Shown here piece after piece: positions 8,320 through 16,755 of a DNA stretch of 45,064 nt (the first letter of the stretch is position 1; every line of letters starts with the position of its first letter). The notes under the pieces were generated by a model, which saw nothing but the letters and a program-made list of their open reading frames with translations, had not been told where the DNA came from and made no database searches. The translations under genes and the position numbers were made by a program. This stretch comes from an uncultured Oleispira sp. (lineage in GTDB: Bacteria > Pseudomonadota > Gammaproteobacteria > Pseudomonadales > Oceanobacteraceae). Location of the stretch: NCBI GenBank assembly GCA_913019965.1, contig CAJVZR010000032.1, positions 1 through 45,064 of the forward strand, in the 5' to 3' direction.

Positions 8320-8841
8320 TTTGGGTATTTTAATATTAACTGAGATTTTTGATGCTGGTTAAGCTGGCGTATTTAACTAATGTTATGTAAATAAGGGTGT
8401 TTAGTTGTTAACCATAAATACATAAGAATTAAGGTGAATGTTTATGGCGTAAATATGCAAAAACGGCGGTATAGTCATTTAAAACAAATAAGTAATTATA
8501 TGGATGTTGAATATAGTTATATAAGTCATTTGAGAATGATTCAATTAAAGAATATTTATATTCTTTTCTAATAAACAAGAGGACGCAGTCGTTAATTAGT
8601 TTGTATTGATAATTAAATCTTTCTTTGTAATAAAAAGTTATTAGTTACAAGAAAACAAAACTTACAATAGATAAAACCTTTCATTACATTAAATTAAACC
8701 GAATTTTAATTCGGTCACAGAATTGAATTTAAGAGCCTGTAGACTGCAACTTCGATTTATTAATTTAAGTTCTTGTTTCGAAGCTTATTCCTAGAAAAAG
8801 TACGAAAAGAAAGTTCGAAGTTTTACCTTATGAGGTTCTGT
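8320..8841. other. AT-rich intergenic region without a recognisable gene
   Basis: No convincing coding region is present on either strand. It holds two strong palindromes: AAAGAATAT-TT-ATATTCTTT at 8547-8566, and ACCGAATT-TT-AATTCGGT at 8698-8715. The second lies about 125 bases before the chosen start of the next gene. I see no clear terminator for rsgA. A long 5' leader or a small RNA is possible but not shown. Confidence 0.5.
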
Positions 8842-10758
8842 ATGTTGCGATTAATCCTTACTAGAATGACTATTGTATTTTTGATGAGCTTACTGGCAGC
8901 TTGTATTGAAGTGGAAGTATCTGTATCTGAAGAAGATCTTGCCAAAATTTCTGATGCCGTTGATGCAGAAACTGAATTAGAACCAACTCCAGAACCAACA
9001 CCAGAACCAACACCAGAACCAATACCAGAACCAACTCCAGAGCCAGTGACTTTAGCTGAGATTCCAAATAGCATTGCCTACAATGGTTGGTCGACCATGT
9101 TAAATACATTAAGTGGCCAGAATACTGAAAGTTCAGATTCTCCAAGTGCAGCTCATGACCCTTCGTTATTTAACTTAGTTGGTGAAATGTATCATGCAAA
9201 TGGGTTAGCAGGTTATAGCAGTGATTTTACGTTTCTACCGCAAGGATCTGAATATATTGATGGTGCAGATGCATTAGATAATATTAATACAACGTCGGCT
9301 AGCGTGATTGTGCTTTCTACTTATGGCGGTCAATCAGGTATTCTGCAAGAACCGACGAATGCGGCTGCAGAGAATGGCTGGATTAATAAAATGGTGAATG
9401 CGGCGGAAGCGGCTGAAGCACGAGGTATTACTCCGGTAATGTTTCAAGCATGGGGTAGTTCAGATTCGGAAGGTGCCTTTCAAAATGCCAAAATTAACAG
9501 CGATGCTTTACAAGAAGAAATCGGCATCGTTGTTGTTCGGACTGCTGAAGTTGTTGAAGCCTTAAACCAGTTGAATAACAGCTATACAACCAATACGAAT
9601 TCTCCTGATGGTAAATATACTATCCCTGTTCAGCACTTATACAGTGGCGATACGAGTGACAATTTTCATGGCTCTTATGCCATGGCTTATGCTAATGCCT
9701 TAGCAACCTTTAAAAGTTTAACGGGTATCTCAGCAGCTGCAAATGCTTTTGTAATTCCATCTGGTGGTGCAGCGGGTGATCAGTATGGTATGACACAAGC
9801 TTTCATTAATGACATCGTTCAGACGGTTGACCTTATTCAAGTAGATTCATTAATTGCCGGTTTAGATACGGGTGCAGCGCCTATCGCTAACGGTTTTTCA
9901 TTGAGTGCCAATCAAGGCAAAGAAAGTTTGATTAATATAGCAAGCGAATCACAGTTATTGGATGACGAAGCTATTCGTCTTGAAAATTTTGCTATTAAAA
10001 CTGTTGATAATAGCCACTTTTCCAGCATTGAATTGATTCAACATCAGCTAATAATGACACCATCTACCAGCTTCAGTGGAGATACTCAGGTTGTCATTAC
10101 TTATACAGATACTCAAGATCAGAGTATTGATATTGAGTTAACCATTGAAGTTGCTGCTGACGTTGTTATTGAAAGCCAAGAAATTATTATCGGATTTGGT
10201 GATGGTAACTGGGCCTCATTTGGGACTTCAGGAAATTTATATAATCACCAGGTAACCTCTGAAGGTAAGGTTATCAATGGTATTCGTGGCTTTGGCGCGC
10301 TATCTACTCGAGAAAATCTGCAAGATTCACAAGGTGTAGAAGTAGGTTCAGTAACGGCATTAACATCCGGTAATCTTGCTGGCCTAGGTTTTACGGCTAA
10401 CGATAATCCTGTGATTAGTCATTATGGCCCATATCCTGAATTATATGATTCATTATCAGCCGCACCGAGAGGCACCACGGTTTCATTCTCAGTTAATGGC
10501 CTAGCTGCCAATGCAGAATACCGTATCAATATGGCAGGGCGTTACGTTAAATATGAAGTTAATATTGTGGACGTCGATGTTAATGGTACCACCGGACAAT
10601 ATGATTCTAATCGCTCTAGTGACAATGTATCTGAGTATGACGCTGTAGCAAGTACGAATAGTAATGGCCAATTAATCATCACTCTTTCATCAGACGGTAC
10701 GTCAGAGTCTACTCGTTGGGGGTTGTCTTATGTGCATATTAATCGAGTCACAGAATAA
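8842..10758 (+). CDS. Predicted lipoprotein with Pro-Glu-Thr linker, SGNH-like domain and C-terminal beta-sandwich
   Basis: The gene encodes 638 residues from the chosen start. The lipoprotein signal ends MSLLAAC, followed by an acidic stretch and a PTPE repeat linker. The next region, about residues 75-310, looks like a divergent SGNH-hydrolase-type alpha/beta fold (VIVLSTYGG, ITPVMFQAWG, and FHGSYAMAYANALATFKSLTG near its end), but I do not find a clear GDS catalytic motif. It is followed by a cadherin/Ig-like segment (about 315-440) and a Gly/Ser-rich C-terminal beta-sandwich (about 450-638) that could bind carbohydrate. GAGG at 8832-8835 supports the ATG at 8842. An ATG at 8830 and a TTG at 8773 are in frame but lack a ribosome site. 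Confidence 0.7.
   Translation: MLRLILTRMTIVFLMSLLAACIEVEVSVSEEDLAKISDAVDAETELEPTPEPTPEPTPEPIPEPTPEPVTLAEIPNSIAYNGWSTMLNTLSGQNTESSDSPSAAHDPSLFNLVGEMYHANGLAGYSSDFTFLPQGSEYIDGADALDNINTTSASVIVLSTYGGQSGILQEPTNAAAENGWINKMVNAAEAAEARGITPVMFQAWGSSDSEGAFQNAKINSDALQEEIGIVVVRTAEVVEALNQLNNSYTTNTNSPDGKYTIPVQHLYSGDTSDNFHGSYAMAYANALATFKSLTGISAAANAFVIPSGGAAGDQYGMTQAFINDIVQTVDLIQVDSLIAGLDTGAAPIANGFSLSANQGKESLINIASESQLLDDEAIRLENFAIKTVDNSHFSSIELIQHQLIMTPSTSFSGDTQVVITYTDTQDQSIDIELTIEVAADVVIESQEIIIGFGDGNWASFGTSGNLYNHQVTSEGKVINGIRGFGALSTRENLQDSQGVEVGSVTALTSGNLAGLGFTANDNPVISHYGPYPELYDSLSAAPRGTTVSFSVNGLAANAEYRINMAGRYVKYEVNIVDVDVNGTTGQYDSNRSSDNVSEYDAVASTNSNGQLIITLSSDGTSESTRWGLSYVHINRVTE
8980..9045. repeat. 12-bp in-frame tandem repeat encoding the PTPE linker
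   Basis: Unit GAACCAACACCA is repeated about 5.5 times with a few substitutions. It encodes a Glu-Pro-Thr-Pro linker typical of surface lipoproteins, a flexible rigid-rod spacer between lipid anchor and domains. Open frames on the other strand here are by-products of the repeat. Confidence 0.9.
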
Positions 10759-10775
10759 AAAAAGATAGATATATT

Positions 10776-10842
10776 ACAGGGCAGCTAGTACATAAGTCGT
10801 ATTTATAGCTGCTTTTCTCAAGTGTATAGTTGCCCTGTTTTT
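10776..10842 (+). terminator. Terminator-like structure with two competing hairpins
   Basis: ACAGGGCA (10776-10783) can pair with TGCCCTGT (10831-10838), which is followed by TTTT. GCAGCTA (10781-10787) can instead pair with TAGCTGC (10806-10812). The two left arms share GCA, so the hairpins partly exclude each other. The site lies between the SGNH-like lipoprotein gene and the next exported protein gene, 22 bases before its start. Confidence 0.5.
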
Positions 10843-10863
10843 ATACGAAGTCGATACAAAATT

Positions 10864-12096
10864 ATGAAAGAGCGTTTTAGAAATCTTGTTGTAGCCACCC
10901 TTGTATGTATTGTTAACCCAATAGAGGCAATCGCAGATAATAGTTTTAGGTTAATTCACGAAACTAATTCCTCAGAAAAAATACAGCAGTTCGGGTTTAG
11001 TAAAGAGGGAGATTATTTTTATGCGCTTAAAAGTAATGGGGCTGCACAGGTATTGAAAACCAGTAATCGTAAAAGTCTCAAAACAAAGATGAGTGATGTT
11101 TCAAGTTCGGAAATTATGTGGACTAATGATCCTCTGAGAATATATTTAACCCGTCCACATCAACCTGTTCAAATGTTTAATCTTCAAACATTAAAGTCCC
11201 AAACTGTTTCTTTTAATAATCCAGGCCGTGGGCCATCAATTATATCCAGCGATGGTCGCTTTCTAATGAAGGGGACTGAGATTTATGATTTTCAGAGACG
11301 ATCTAATTATTTAATTAGAGGGCTAGATTATAACGTATATCAATACTCACGCTGGCTCTCGATGAGTGATGATTTTAATACAGTACAAATGTCTACCTCG
11401 GATGAGAAAGGTGATAGTGCAGCAGTATTAACGTATATCGATTTGGAAATGGGTTATAAGTTGGCATCCTGGACTCCTAACTGGTTATTAGACGGTAATA
11501 TCATTGAATCGGTATTAATGCGGGGCAAGATAGCGGCGATAGGTATGGATAACAAAAAAATCAAGCTCTGGTCTTATGTTGATAACGAGACGGTGCGTTC
11601 TTTACCTTTTGAGGAAGATATTACATTCCTTAAACGTGACCAGGGCAAAGATAGCGAGCGTCTTATAGCTTGGGGTGATACAAGCATTTCTATTTGGGAA
11701 AGTGCCGACTGGAAAAATAATATCGAAAAGAAGACGCTAAAGCACGGTAGTCCTAAGAAAATCAGGAAGCCTAGCTTATCTTATGATAGTCAGTTCATTG
11801 CCTTTACTGGTGGTGAAAATAAAGTTCAAGTGAGGTCAATGGAAAAGACAATCGCACAGCCGGTAGAAAAGGAAGTAGGCAAATCATTGAGGCAATTGAA
11901 AGGAAGGTTGAAGGGGAAAATACAAGAAGAATCACTGGATGAGTCGATGGCCCTTGAAGCCGAGAATAATATTGTACTTAATGAGTTCAACGATGAGCTC
12001 GACAATCAGGTTCAGGCTATATTCTCACCCACAGAGAATTACCTTCTGACCTTAAATGAATCAAGAAATAAACTGACCTTATGGCAATTTGAATAA
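10864..12096 (+). CDS. Exported WD40-like beta-propeller protein of unknown function
   Basis: The gene encodes 410 residues from the chosen ATG. A signal peptide ends near EAIADN (about residue 28). The body contains repeated strand patterns typical of WD40/TolB-like propellers: FSKEGDYFYALKSNG, SSDGRFLMKG, KKIKLWSYVD, DTSISIWESADW, SYDSQFIAFTGGENKVQV and the last blade FSPTENYLLTLNESRNKLTLWQF. A charged insertion (about 335-385) sits in one blade. Such proteins usually mediate protein contacts. No catalytic role is visible. A GTG at 10822 is in frame, but the residues it adds do not look like a signal peptide. Whether it is cotranscribed with the upstream lipoprotein depends on the structure between them. 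Confidence 0.72.
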   Translation: MKERFRNLVVATLVCIVNPIEAIADNSFRLIHETNSSEKIQQFGFSKEGDYFYALKSNGAAQVLKTSNRKSLKTKMSDVSSSEIMWTNDPLRIYLTRPHQPVQMFNLQTLKSQTVSFNNPGRGPSIISSDGRFLMKGTEIYDFQRRSNYLIRGLDYNVYQYSRWLSMSDDFNTVQMSTSDEKGDSAAVLTYIDLEMGYKLASWTPNWLLDGNIIESVLMRGKIAAIGMDNKKIKLWSYVDNETVRSLPFEEDITFLKRDQGKDSERLIAWGDTSISIWESADWKNNIEKKTLKHGSPKKIRKPSLSYDSQFIAFTGGENKVQVRSMEKTIAQPVEKEVGKSLRQLKGRLKGKIQEESLDESMALEAENNIVLNEFNDELDNQVQAIFSPTENYLLTLNESRNKLTLWQFE

Positions 12097-12127
12097 TGCC
12101 ATAAGGTTATCAGTAAATTACCTTATG
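12076..12127. terminator. Three-arm hairpin between convergent genes
   Basis: ACCTTATGGCA (12076-12086) pairs perfectly over 11 bp with TGCCATAAGGT (12097-12107). The latter can also pair over 8 bp with ACCTTATG (12120-12127). The first hairpin covers the stop of the plus-strand propeller gene and the second covers the stop of the minus-strand gene. T tracts are weak, so termination is inferred from position and stability. Confidence 0.55.
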
Positions 12128-13734
12128 TATTGGTCGTACACATAAAAGCTTTCAGCATTGCTCTGTGCCCACCAGTGTTGCCAAGGCTCTGCCAGACTTG
12201 GATTATCAAGCAGTTCGTTATTGGCTAGAGGCTCTACAAGACTAGCCACCGGCATTAATAATCCATTTGAGCTTCTACGTTTAATCATCTGTGGCATTAG
12301 TTTAGCCGGATCATCAAGCCCCATGCTTCCCACCAACTCATAAAAACTTTTTAATGTATTATTGTGAAAGTTTTTAACACGTTCACTTTTATCCAACACA
12401 TTCACAGCTTTCGTCCGGGCAGGGTCTTGCGTCGCAATACCGGTAGGGCAGAGGTTGTTATTACAATGACGAGACTGCACGCAACCAATGGCCATCATCA
12501 TTGTTCGAGCAGCATTAACTATATCGGCACCGACCGCAATCTTAGACAGTAGATCAAAGCTAGACGCTGTTTTACCCGAGGCAATAATGCGGATCTTATC
12601 TCTAAGGCCAACACCCACTAAAGCGTTATGCACAAAGTAAATACCTTCCAAGCACATCATCCCCAAGCGATTACTGAATTCAACAGGAGCGGCCCCCGTT
12701 CCACCTTCAGCACCATCCACTGTAATAAAGTCAGGAGTTATTCCGGTTTCTAGCATCGCCTTACATAAGCATAGAAATTCAGCCGGGTTACCAATACACA
12801 GTTTAATGCCCACGGGTTTACCGTTACTTAACTCCCGTAGAGTTTGAATAAAAGACAATAAAGCAAAAGGCGTTTTACATTCGGGGTTAACCGCTGGTGA
12901 AATACAATCTTCCGTCATGGGGATTTGGCGGATGTCGGCAATTTCTTCAGTGATTTTAGCTTTGGGTAATACACCACCATGACCCGGCTTTGCCCCTTGA
13001 GATAATTTAATCTCAATCATTTTGACTGTGGTTAAGTTGGCTGTTTTACTGAATAGTTCAGGACAAAACTCACCGGCTTCAGTACGACAACCAAATAATC
13101 CTGTGCCAATCTGCCAAGTAATATCACCACCATGTTTCAAGTGATAAGGACTAACACTGCCTTCGCCTGTATTGTGATAGCAGCCTGCTTTTTGCGCCCC
13201 TAAATTCAAGGCCTCAATCGCGTTTGAACTTAAAGAACCAAAGCTCATCGCTGAGATATTGAGATACGAAGCAGCATAAGGTTGCTTACAATCAGGGCTA
13301 CCGATAAGTACTGATTTAACATCGGGCAGAACGTGTTTCGGGTTCATGGAATGCCACAAACTCAAATAGTTTTCTTCCAGTAAATTCCTCTGGGTACCAA
13401 ACGCGATGGTATCTCGCACATTCTTAGCGCGTTGATAAACCAGTGAGCGCTGCTCTCGGTTAAACGGATTTTCTTCAGTATCGTTAGCAATAAAATACTG
13501 CTGAATTTCGACGCGATAGGATTCAAGGAAATAACGAATATAGGCTACGACGGGATAGAGGCGATTGAGGTTATGACGACTAAAATGTAAGTCGTAAAAG
13601 CCAATTACGCTATAACCTAATGTAAACAATAAAACCATACCATTGACCAGACTAGCGGTTTGGCTGAATAAATACAGTGCCAGCAGATTGCCAATGCTGG
13701 CGATAAGCCAATAGACCTTTTGCATAATGGTCAT
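12118..13734 (-). CDS. Membrane-anchored FMN-binding glutamate-synthase-like protein
   Basis: A 538-residue protein. One or two N-terminal membrane helices (about 5-45) are followed by the FMN/3Fe-4S core of the glutamate synthase large subunit. Visible are GAKPGHGGVLP, TVDGAEGGTGAAP (FMN/phosphate loop) and the cluster ligands C-x5-C-x4-C in CVQSRHCNNNLCPTGIATQ. It lacks the glutaminase and GXGXG domains of true GltB, so it belongs to the stand-alone family (YerD-like) whose electron donor and substrate are not settled. TAAGGA six bases upstream supports the start at 13734. It is convergent with the propeller gene. Confidence 0.88.
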   Translation of the reverse strand: MTIMQKVYWLIASIGNLLALYLFSQTASLVNGMVLLFTLGYSVIGFYDLHFSRHNLNRLYPVVAYIRYFLESYRVEIQQYFIANDTEENPFNREQRSLVYQRAKNVRDTIAFGTQRNLLEENYLSLWHSMNPKHVLPDVKSVLIGSPDCKQPYAASYLNISAMSFGSLSSNAIEALNLGAQKAGCYHNTGEGSVSPYHLKHGGDITWQIGTGLFGCRTEAGEFCPELFSKTANLTTVKMIEIKLSQGAKPGHGGVLPKAKITEEIADIRQIPMTEDCISPAVNPECKTPFALLSFIQTLRELSNGKPVGIKLCIGNPAEFLCLCKAMLETGITPDFITVDGAEGGTGAAPVEFSNRLGMMCLEGIYFVHNALVGVGLRDKIRIIASGKTASSFDLLSKIAVGADIVNAARTMMMAIGCVQSRHCNNNLCPTGIATQDPARTKAVNVLDKSERVKNFHNNTLKSFYELVGSMGLDDPAKLMPQMIKRRSSNGLLMPVASLVEPLANNELLDNPSLAEPWQHWWAQSNAESFYVYDQYIR

Positions 13735-13803
13735 AGAAAGTCCTTACGATGTCATATTAGTCATGAAACTTTGGCAATACTACGCGACTTATCGGGCTAA
13801 GGC

Positions 13804-13854
13804 TAAAACAGACAGATTGTTAAAACAGACAGGTTGCTAAAACAGAAAGAAAGC
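13804..13854. repeat. 17-bp intergenic tandem repeat (3 imperfect copies)
   Basis: Units TAAAACAGACAGATTGT, TAAAACAGACAGGTTGC and TAAAACAGAAAGAAAGC lie head to tail between two minus-strand genes, upstream of the glutamate-synthase-like gene and immediately after the stop of the small barrel protein gene. No function can be seen. Multiple operator half-sites are one possibility. Confidence 0.8.
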
Positions 13855-13859
13855 TGAAG

Positions 13860-14174
13860 CTAATTTAAAGATAGCTTTCCAGAGTCCTGTAAGGGGGTCA
13901 TAACCGCCATTTCAATCGATTCAGGAATTAATAGCTGCATCAAAGTGCTCATGGAGGTTTTATCCGCCATCAAGGTGTTCGAATTATGAGCATCCTCCGC
14001 AGTTTGCCAAAAATACACCTCAACCCAGCGACCTTGACTATCTTTGCTCAAGGATTGAAATATAAAGCCGGGCAGTTTTTCTAGGTCGGGAAGCATGGCA
14101 TCGACAGCGGCTACCATTTGCTTATCAGTGACATCTGCTTTGGCTTGCCAAGTCAGTATTTCAGTTACATACAT
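13860..14174 (-). CDS. Small dimeric alpha/beta-barrel protein (ABM-like)
   Basis: A 104-residue protein. The pattern VTEILTWQAKADVTDKQ, then a helix, then LPGFIFQSLSKDSQGRWVEVYFWQTAEDAHN fits the ferredoxin-like dimeric barrel fold of antibiotic-biosynthesis-monooxygenase/EthD-like proteins. The family includes cofactor-free monooxygenases and many proteins without known activity. It is divergent from the LysR gene at 14270 with 95 bases between starts and is the likely regulated partner. Confidence 0.7.
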   Translation of the reverse strand: MYVTEILTWQAKADVTDKQMVAAVDAMLPDLEKLPGFIFQSLSKDSQGRWVEVYFWQTAEDAHNSNTLMADKTSMSTLMQLLIPESIEMAVMTPLQDSGKLSLN

Positions 14175-14269
14175 ATCGAGTACTCATCAAATTAAGGAAG
14201 TAGGCATGATATTCGATAACTTTTGAGAGATAATTAGTCAAATTAAGACTTCACTATTCTCATTATGGA

Positions 14270-15142
14270 ATGAATATGAACAGCTTTGAGCGTGCCTCGT
14301 TATTTCTACTCGTTGTTGATCAAGGCTCATTGGCGGGAGCCGCACGACAAAAGAGCATTAGCCCGTCGGTTGTCAGTAAAAGGTTGGCTGAGTTAGAGCA
14401 AGAATTAGGCGTGCAGCTATTACGCCGCACGACTCGCCGCATGTCGCTAACGGAAGCAGGAGAGCAGTTCTACCAACAAATGCGCCATCTTGATGGCCAA
14501 TGGCAAAGTTTATTAGATGAAACCGCGAGTCTTGGCCAAGAACCTAGAGGCACATTAACAGTGGCCGCTCCGCAACCTGTATTAACACGTGTGCTATTAG
14601 CCGCAGTGAATGAATTTCAGATACAGAACCCTCAGATAGAAATAGTATTACAGGCTGCTGATTATAATGAGCTGCCTAGACCAGAAGCGGATATTACTAT
14701 TTGTCGACAGCTTGAAAGCTTAGATGCAGCCACGACGATTGGGCTACCCTTGTGTGATTATTCAAATGGTCTCTTTGCCGCTCCAGCCTATTTAGAAAAA
14801 TCAGGGCCAAAAGATATTCAAGCGCTAACGGACTGCGACTGTTTGGCCTATGGTCTTACTAATCCGAATCGTTGGGCATTTGCAAACGGTGAGAGTATCT
14901 CAATTAATGCTTCGTTATTAACCAATAATACCGAGGTTATAATACAGTCGGCAATTGCTGCCCAGGGCATTGCCTATATTCCCGCAATGATTATTCAGCA
15001 AGAACTAGCAGACAATAAATTACAGCCTTTATTGCCTGCTATTAAAAGCCGTAATTTTCAATTATGGGCTTACTACCAGAAACTGGATTATGTACCGGTC
15101 AAGGTCAGAGCCTTTTTAGATTATTTAAAAATCGCTTTTTGA
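14270..15142 (+). CDS. LysR-family transcriptional regulator
   Basis: A 290-residue protein. The helix-turn-helix (about 3-62) reads FLLVVDQGSLAGAARQKSI...VVSKRLAELEQELGVQLLRRTTR with the usual wing MSLTEAGEQFYQ. The effector domain follows (about 92-290). GRLxxxxP-type features (RGTLTVAAPQPVLTRVLL) place it in the subgroup with relaxed effector domains. It could start at 14276, where GGAA at 14267-14270 gives better spacing. Its stop and that of the convergent oxidoreductase gene are only two bases apart. Confidence 0.9.
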   Translation: MNMNSFERASLFLLVVDQGSLAGAARQKSISPSVVSKRLAELEQELGVQLLRRTTRRMSLTEAGEQFYQQMRHLDGQWQSLLDETASLGQEPRGTLTVAAPQPVLTRVLLAAVNEFQIQNPQIEIVLQAADYNELPRPEADITICRQLESLDAATTIGLPLCDYSNGLFAAPAYLEKSGPKDIQALTDCDCLAYGLTNPNRWAFANGESISINASLLTNNTEVIIQSAIAAQGIAYIPAMIIQQELADNKLQPLLPAIKSRNFQLWAYYQKLDYVPVKVRAFLDYLKIAF

Positions 15143-15144
15143 CA

Positions 15145-16068
15145 TCACCAACTCAGCACAATCCGGCCACGACGGCCTTTTTGCTGTAGGCGAGAAAAAG
15201 CCTCAAGGTAATCGGTAAACTTAAACTCTTTATCCACAGTCGCTTTGAGTTTTCCTTCGTCTACCCAATTTGCAATGCGCGTTAGCTGTTCAAAATTGCC
15301 ATGCATCACCATTAAATAACCGACTTGGGTATCTTCTGACTCTCCCCCATTTTCTTGGCTGGGTTCTGCGGGAATAAAAATTCCATTAGGGGTCAAAAGG
15401 GGTTTCATTGCTGCCAATGTTTGTATATTGGTTAAGTCCAAAATCACATCAAATTTTTCTGTCAGTTCTTTTATGTTTGTTCGGTTGTAGTCATAAACTT
15501 TATCCGCACCATAAGACTGCAAATATTCAGTTTGAGAATCGCCGGCAATGGCAGTGACATGGGCACCGAGTAGTTTAGCAATTTGAATACCTTGTAGCCC
15601 CAAGCCACCTGCGGCTCCGTTTATTAGCAGCTTCATGCCAGTCTTAAGCTGCCCAAGATCTTGCAAAGCAACCAAGGTCGTTAATGAACCTAGTGGGATA
15701 GCGGCTGCTTGTGAGAAATCCACATGGGTGGGCATTAATGCCATATAGTCTTCATTGATGGCAATAAATTCAGCATGGCTCTTCCAGCCAGTGATCATAT
15801 TCACATAACCAAATACCTGATCACCCCGTTTAAACCTTTTACCGTCAGACTCGACTATGCCAGAGAACTCAAGCCCTGATTGAACGTCTTTATCAACACC
15901 ATATTCTGCAAAATATTCATCAAAACGCCCTGCAGCACTCTCGGCATCATAAGGGTTTACTGATGCACTTTTAATACGGACCAGTACTTCATCCTGTTCA
16001 GGTATTGGGGGGGCTAGATTATCTTTCAATGCAAACTGCTTATTACTTTCTACGATTAAGCCTTTCAT
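15145..16068 (-). CDS. NAD(P)H-dependent quinone oxidoreductase-like (zinc-less MDR family)
   Basis: A 307-residue protein of the medium-chain dehydrogenase/reductase superfamily. An N-terminal GroES-like domain (about 1-120: PPIPEQDEVLVRIKSASVNPYDAESAAGRF, then GLEFSGIVES) is followed by a Rossmann domain with GAAGGLGLQGIQIAK, and a C-terminal QQKGRRGRIVLSW. It has no catalytic or structural zinc Cys set, as in quinone oxidoreductases/enoyl reductases. It is divergent from a TetR gene across two operator-like palindromes, so it is probably induced by a small reactive compound that the TetR protein senses. Confidence 0.87.
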   Translation of the reverse strand: MKGLIVESNKQFALKDNLAPPIPEQDEVLVRIKSASVNPYDAESAAGRFDEYFAEYGVDKDVQSGLEFSGIVESDGKRFKRGDQVFGYVNMITGWKSHAEFIAINEDYMALMPTHVDFSQAAAIPLGSLTTLVALQDLGQLKTGMKLLINGAAGGLGLQGIQIAKLLGAHVTAIAGDSQTEYLQSYGADKVYDYNRTNIKELTEKFDVILDLTNIQTLAAMKPLLTPNGIFIPAEPSQENGGESEDTQVGYLMVMHGNFEQLTRIANWVDEGKLKATVDKEFKFTDYLEAFSRLQQKGRRGRIVLSW

Positions 16069-16088
16069 TTTTCTCTCCAGACATACAT

Positions 16089-16128
16089 TTAGGTCATTCG
16101 ACCTAATTAATATAGGTCGATTGACCTA
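16089..16128. promoter_or_regulatory. Tandem TetR-type operator palindromes
   Basis: Two copies of the same palindrome stand in the divergent promoter region: TTAGGTC-ATTC-GACCTAA at 16089-16106 and TAGGTC-GATT-GACCTA at 16113-16128. Their centres are 23 bp apart, about two helical turns, so two dimers could bind on one face. The site lies 20 bases upstream of the oxidoreductase start and 58 bases upstream of the tetR start. Autoregulated TetR repressors commonly bind in this position. Confidence 0.75.
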
Positions 16129-16185
16129 ATTCGTCAATAGCGATATATTGACTCAAATAGAAAGACTGCCTTGATTGAGAAGTGA

Positions 16186-16749
16186 ATGAGTCCAAAAATT
16201 GAGTTGATATTGCAATGCGCCATGACCATTTTGAAAGAGTCTGGTGATCAGGGGCTGACCATGAGAAAAGTTGCAGAGGCCGCAGATATGCGCTTGAGCA
16301 ATGTGCAATATTATTTCAAAACCAAGGATTTGTTACTGGGTGCGCTATTAGAAGGGTTTTTATTAGACTATGCCCAGTCGATGGACGCACTAACTTCATC
16401 AGATAAACTTGAAGCTGAAAAACGGCTGCAACAGTTGATGACGCATATATTAAACGACATCGAGAGCAGTGATTGCAGTATTGTTTTTAAAGAAATCTGG
16501 GCCATTGCAGAACGCAATAGTACGGTGAAGCAAGCAGTCGATGATTATTATGCCAAGCTTCATCTCATGCTGTTTCAACAATTGCAGCAAATAGCTCCTG
16601 AGAAGTGTAAAGATAAAACCATCAATAATGCCGTAGCCATTCTTCTTCCTTTTATTGAAGGCTACTGCATTACCAATACTAATTTAAAAGTTTCAAATAA
16701 AAAACTCTCAGAACAGCTTGCAAGCGTATTATTTCGAATTTTAAATTAA
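16186..16749 (+). CDS. TetR-family transcriptional repressor
   Basis: A 187-residue protein. The N-terminal helix-turn-helix domain (about 5-50) reads ILKESGDQGLTMRKVAEAADMRLSNVQYYFKTKDLLLGALL, with the YYFKTKD recognition-helix end typical of TetR proteins. The C-terminal all-helical ligand and dimer domain (about 75-187) is divergent, as is normal. The neighbouring oxidoreductase and the tandem palindromes between them make it the likely local repressor. Its stop lies only six bases from that of the convergent hydrolase. Confidence 0.88.
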   Translation: MSPKIELILQCAMTILKESGDQGLTMRKVAEAADMRLSNVQYYFKTKDLLLGALLEGFLLDYAQSMDALTSSDKLEAEKRLQQLMTHILNDIESSDCSIVFKEIWAIAERNSTVKQAVDDYYAKLHLMLFQQLQQIAPEKCKDKTINNAVAILLPFIEGYCITNTNLKVSNKKLSEQLASVLFRILN

Positions 16750-16755
16750 TCCAAT

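Noticed and set aside
8823..9145. Open frames on the minus strand across the PTPE-coding repeat
   Set aside because: Low-complexity translations of the reverse of the 12-bp repeat, with the plus-strand lipoprotein clearly the real gene.
12286..12313. TGATCC on the minus strand within the glutamate-synthase-like gene
   Set aside because: The hexamer 16 bases on is CAGATG, without the CGT core, and there is no gene start a short distance downstream.
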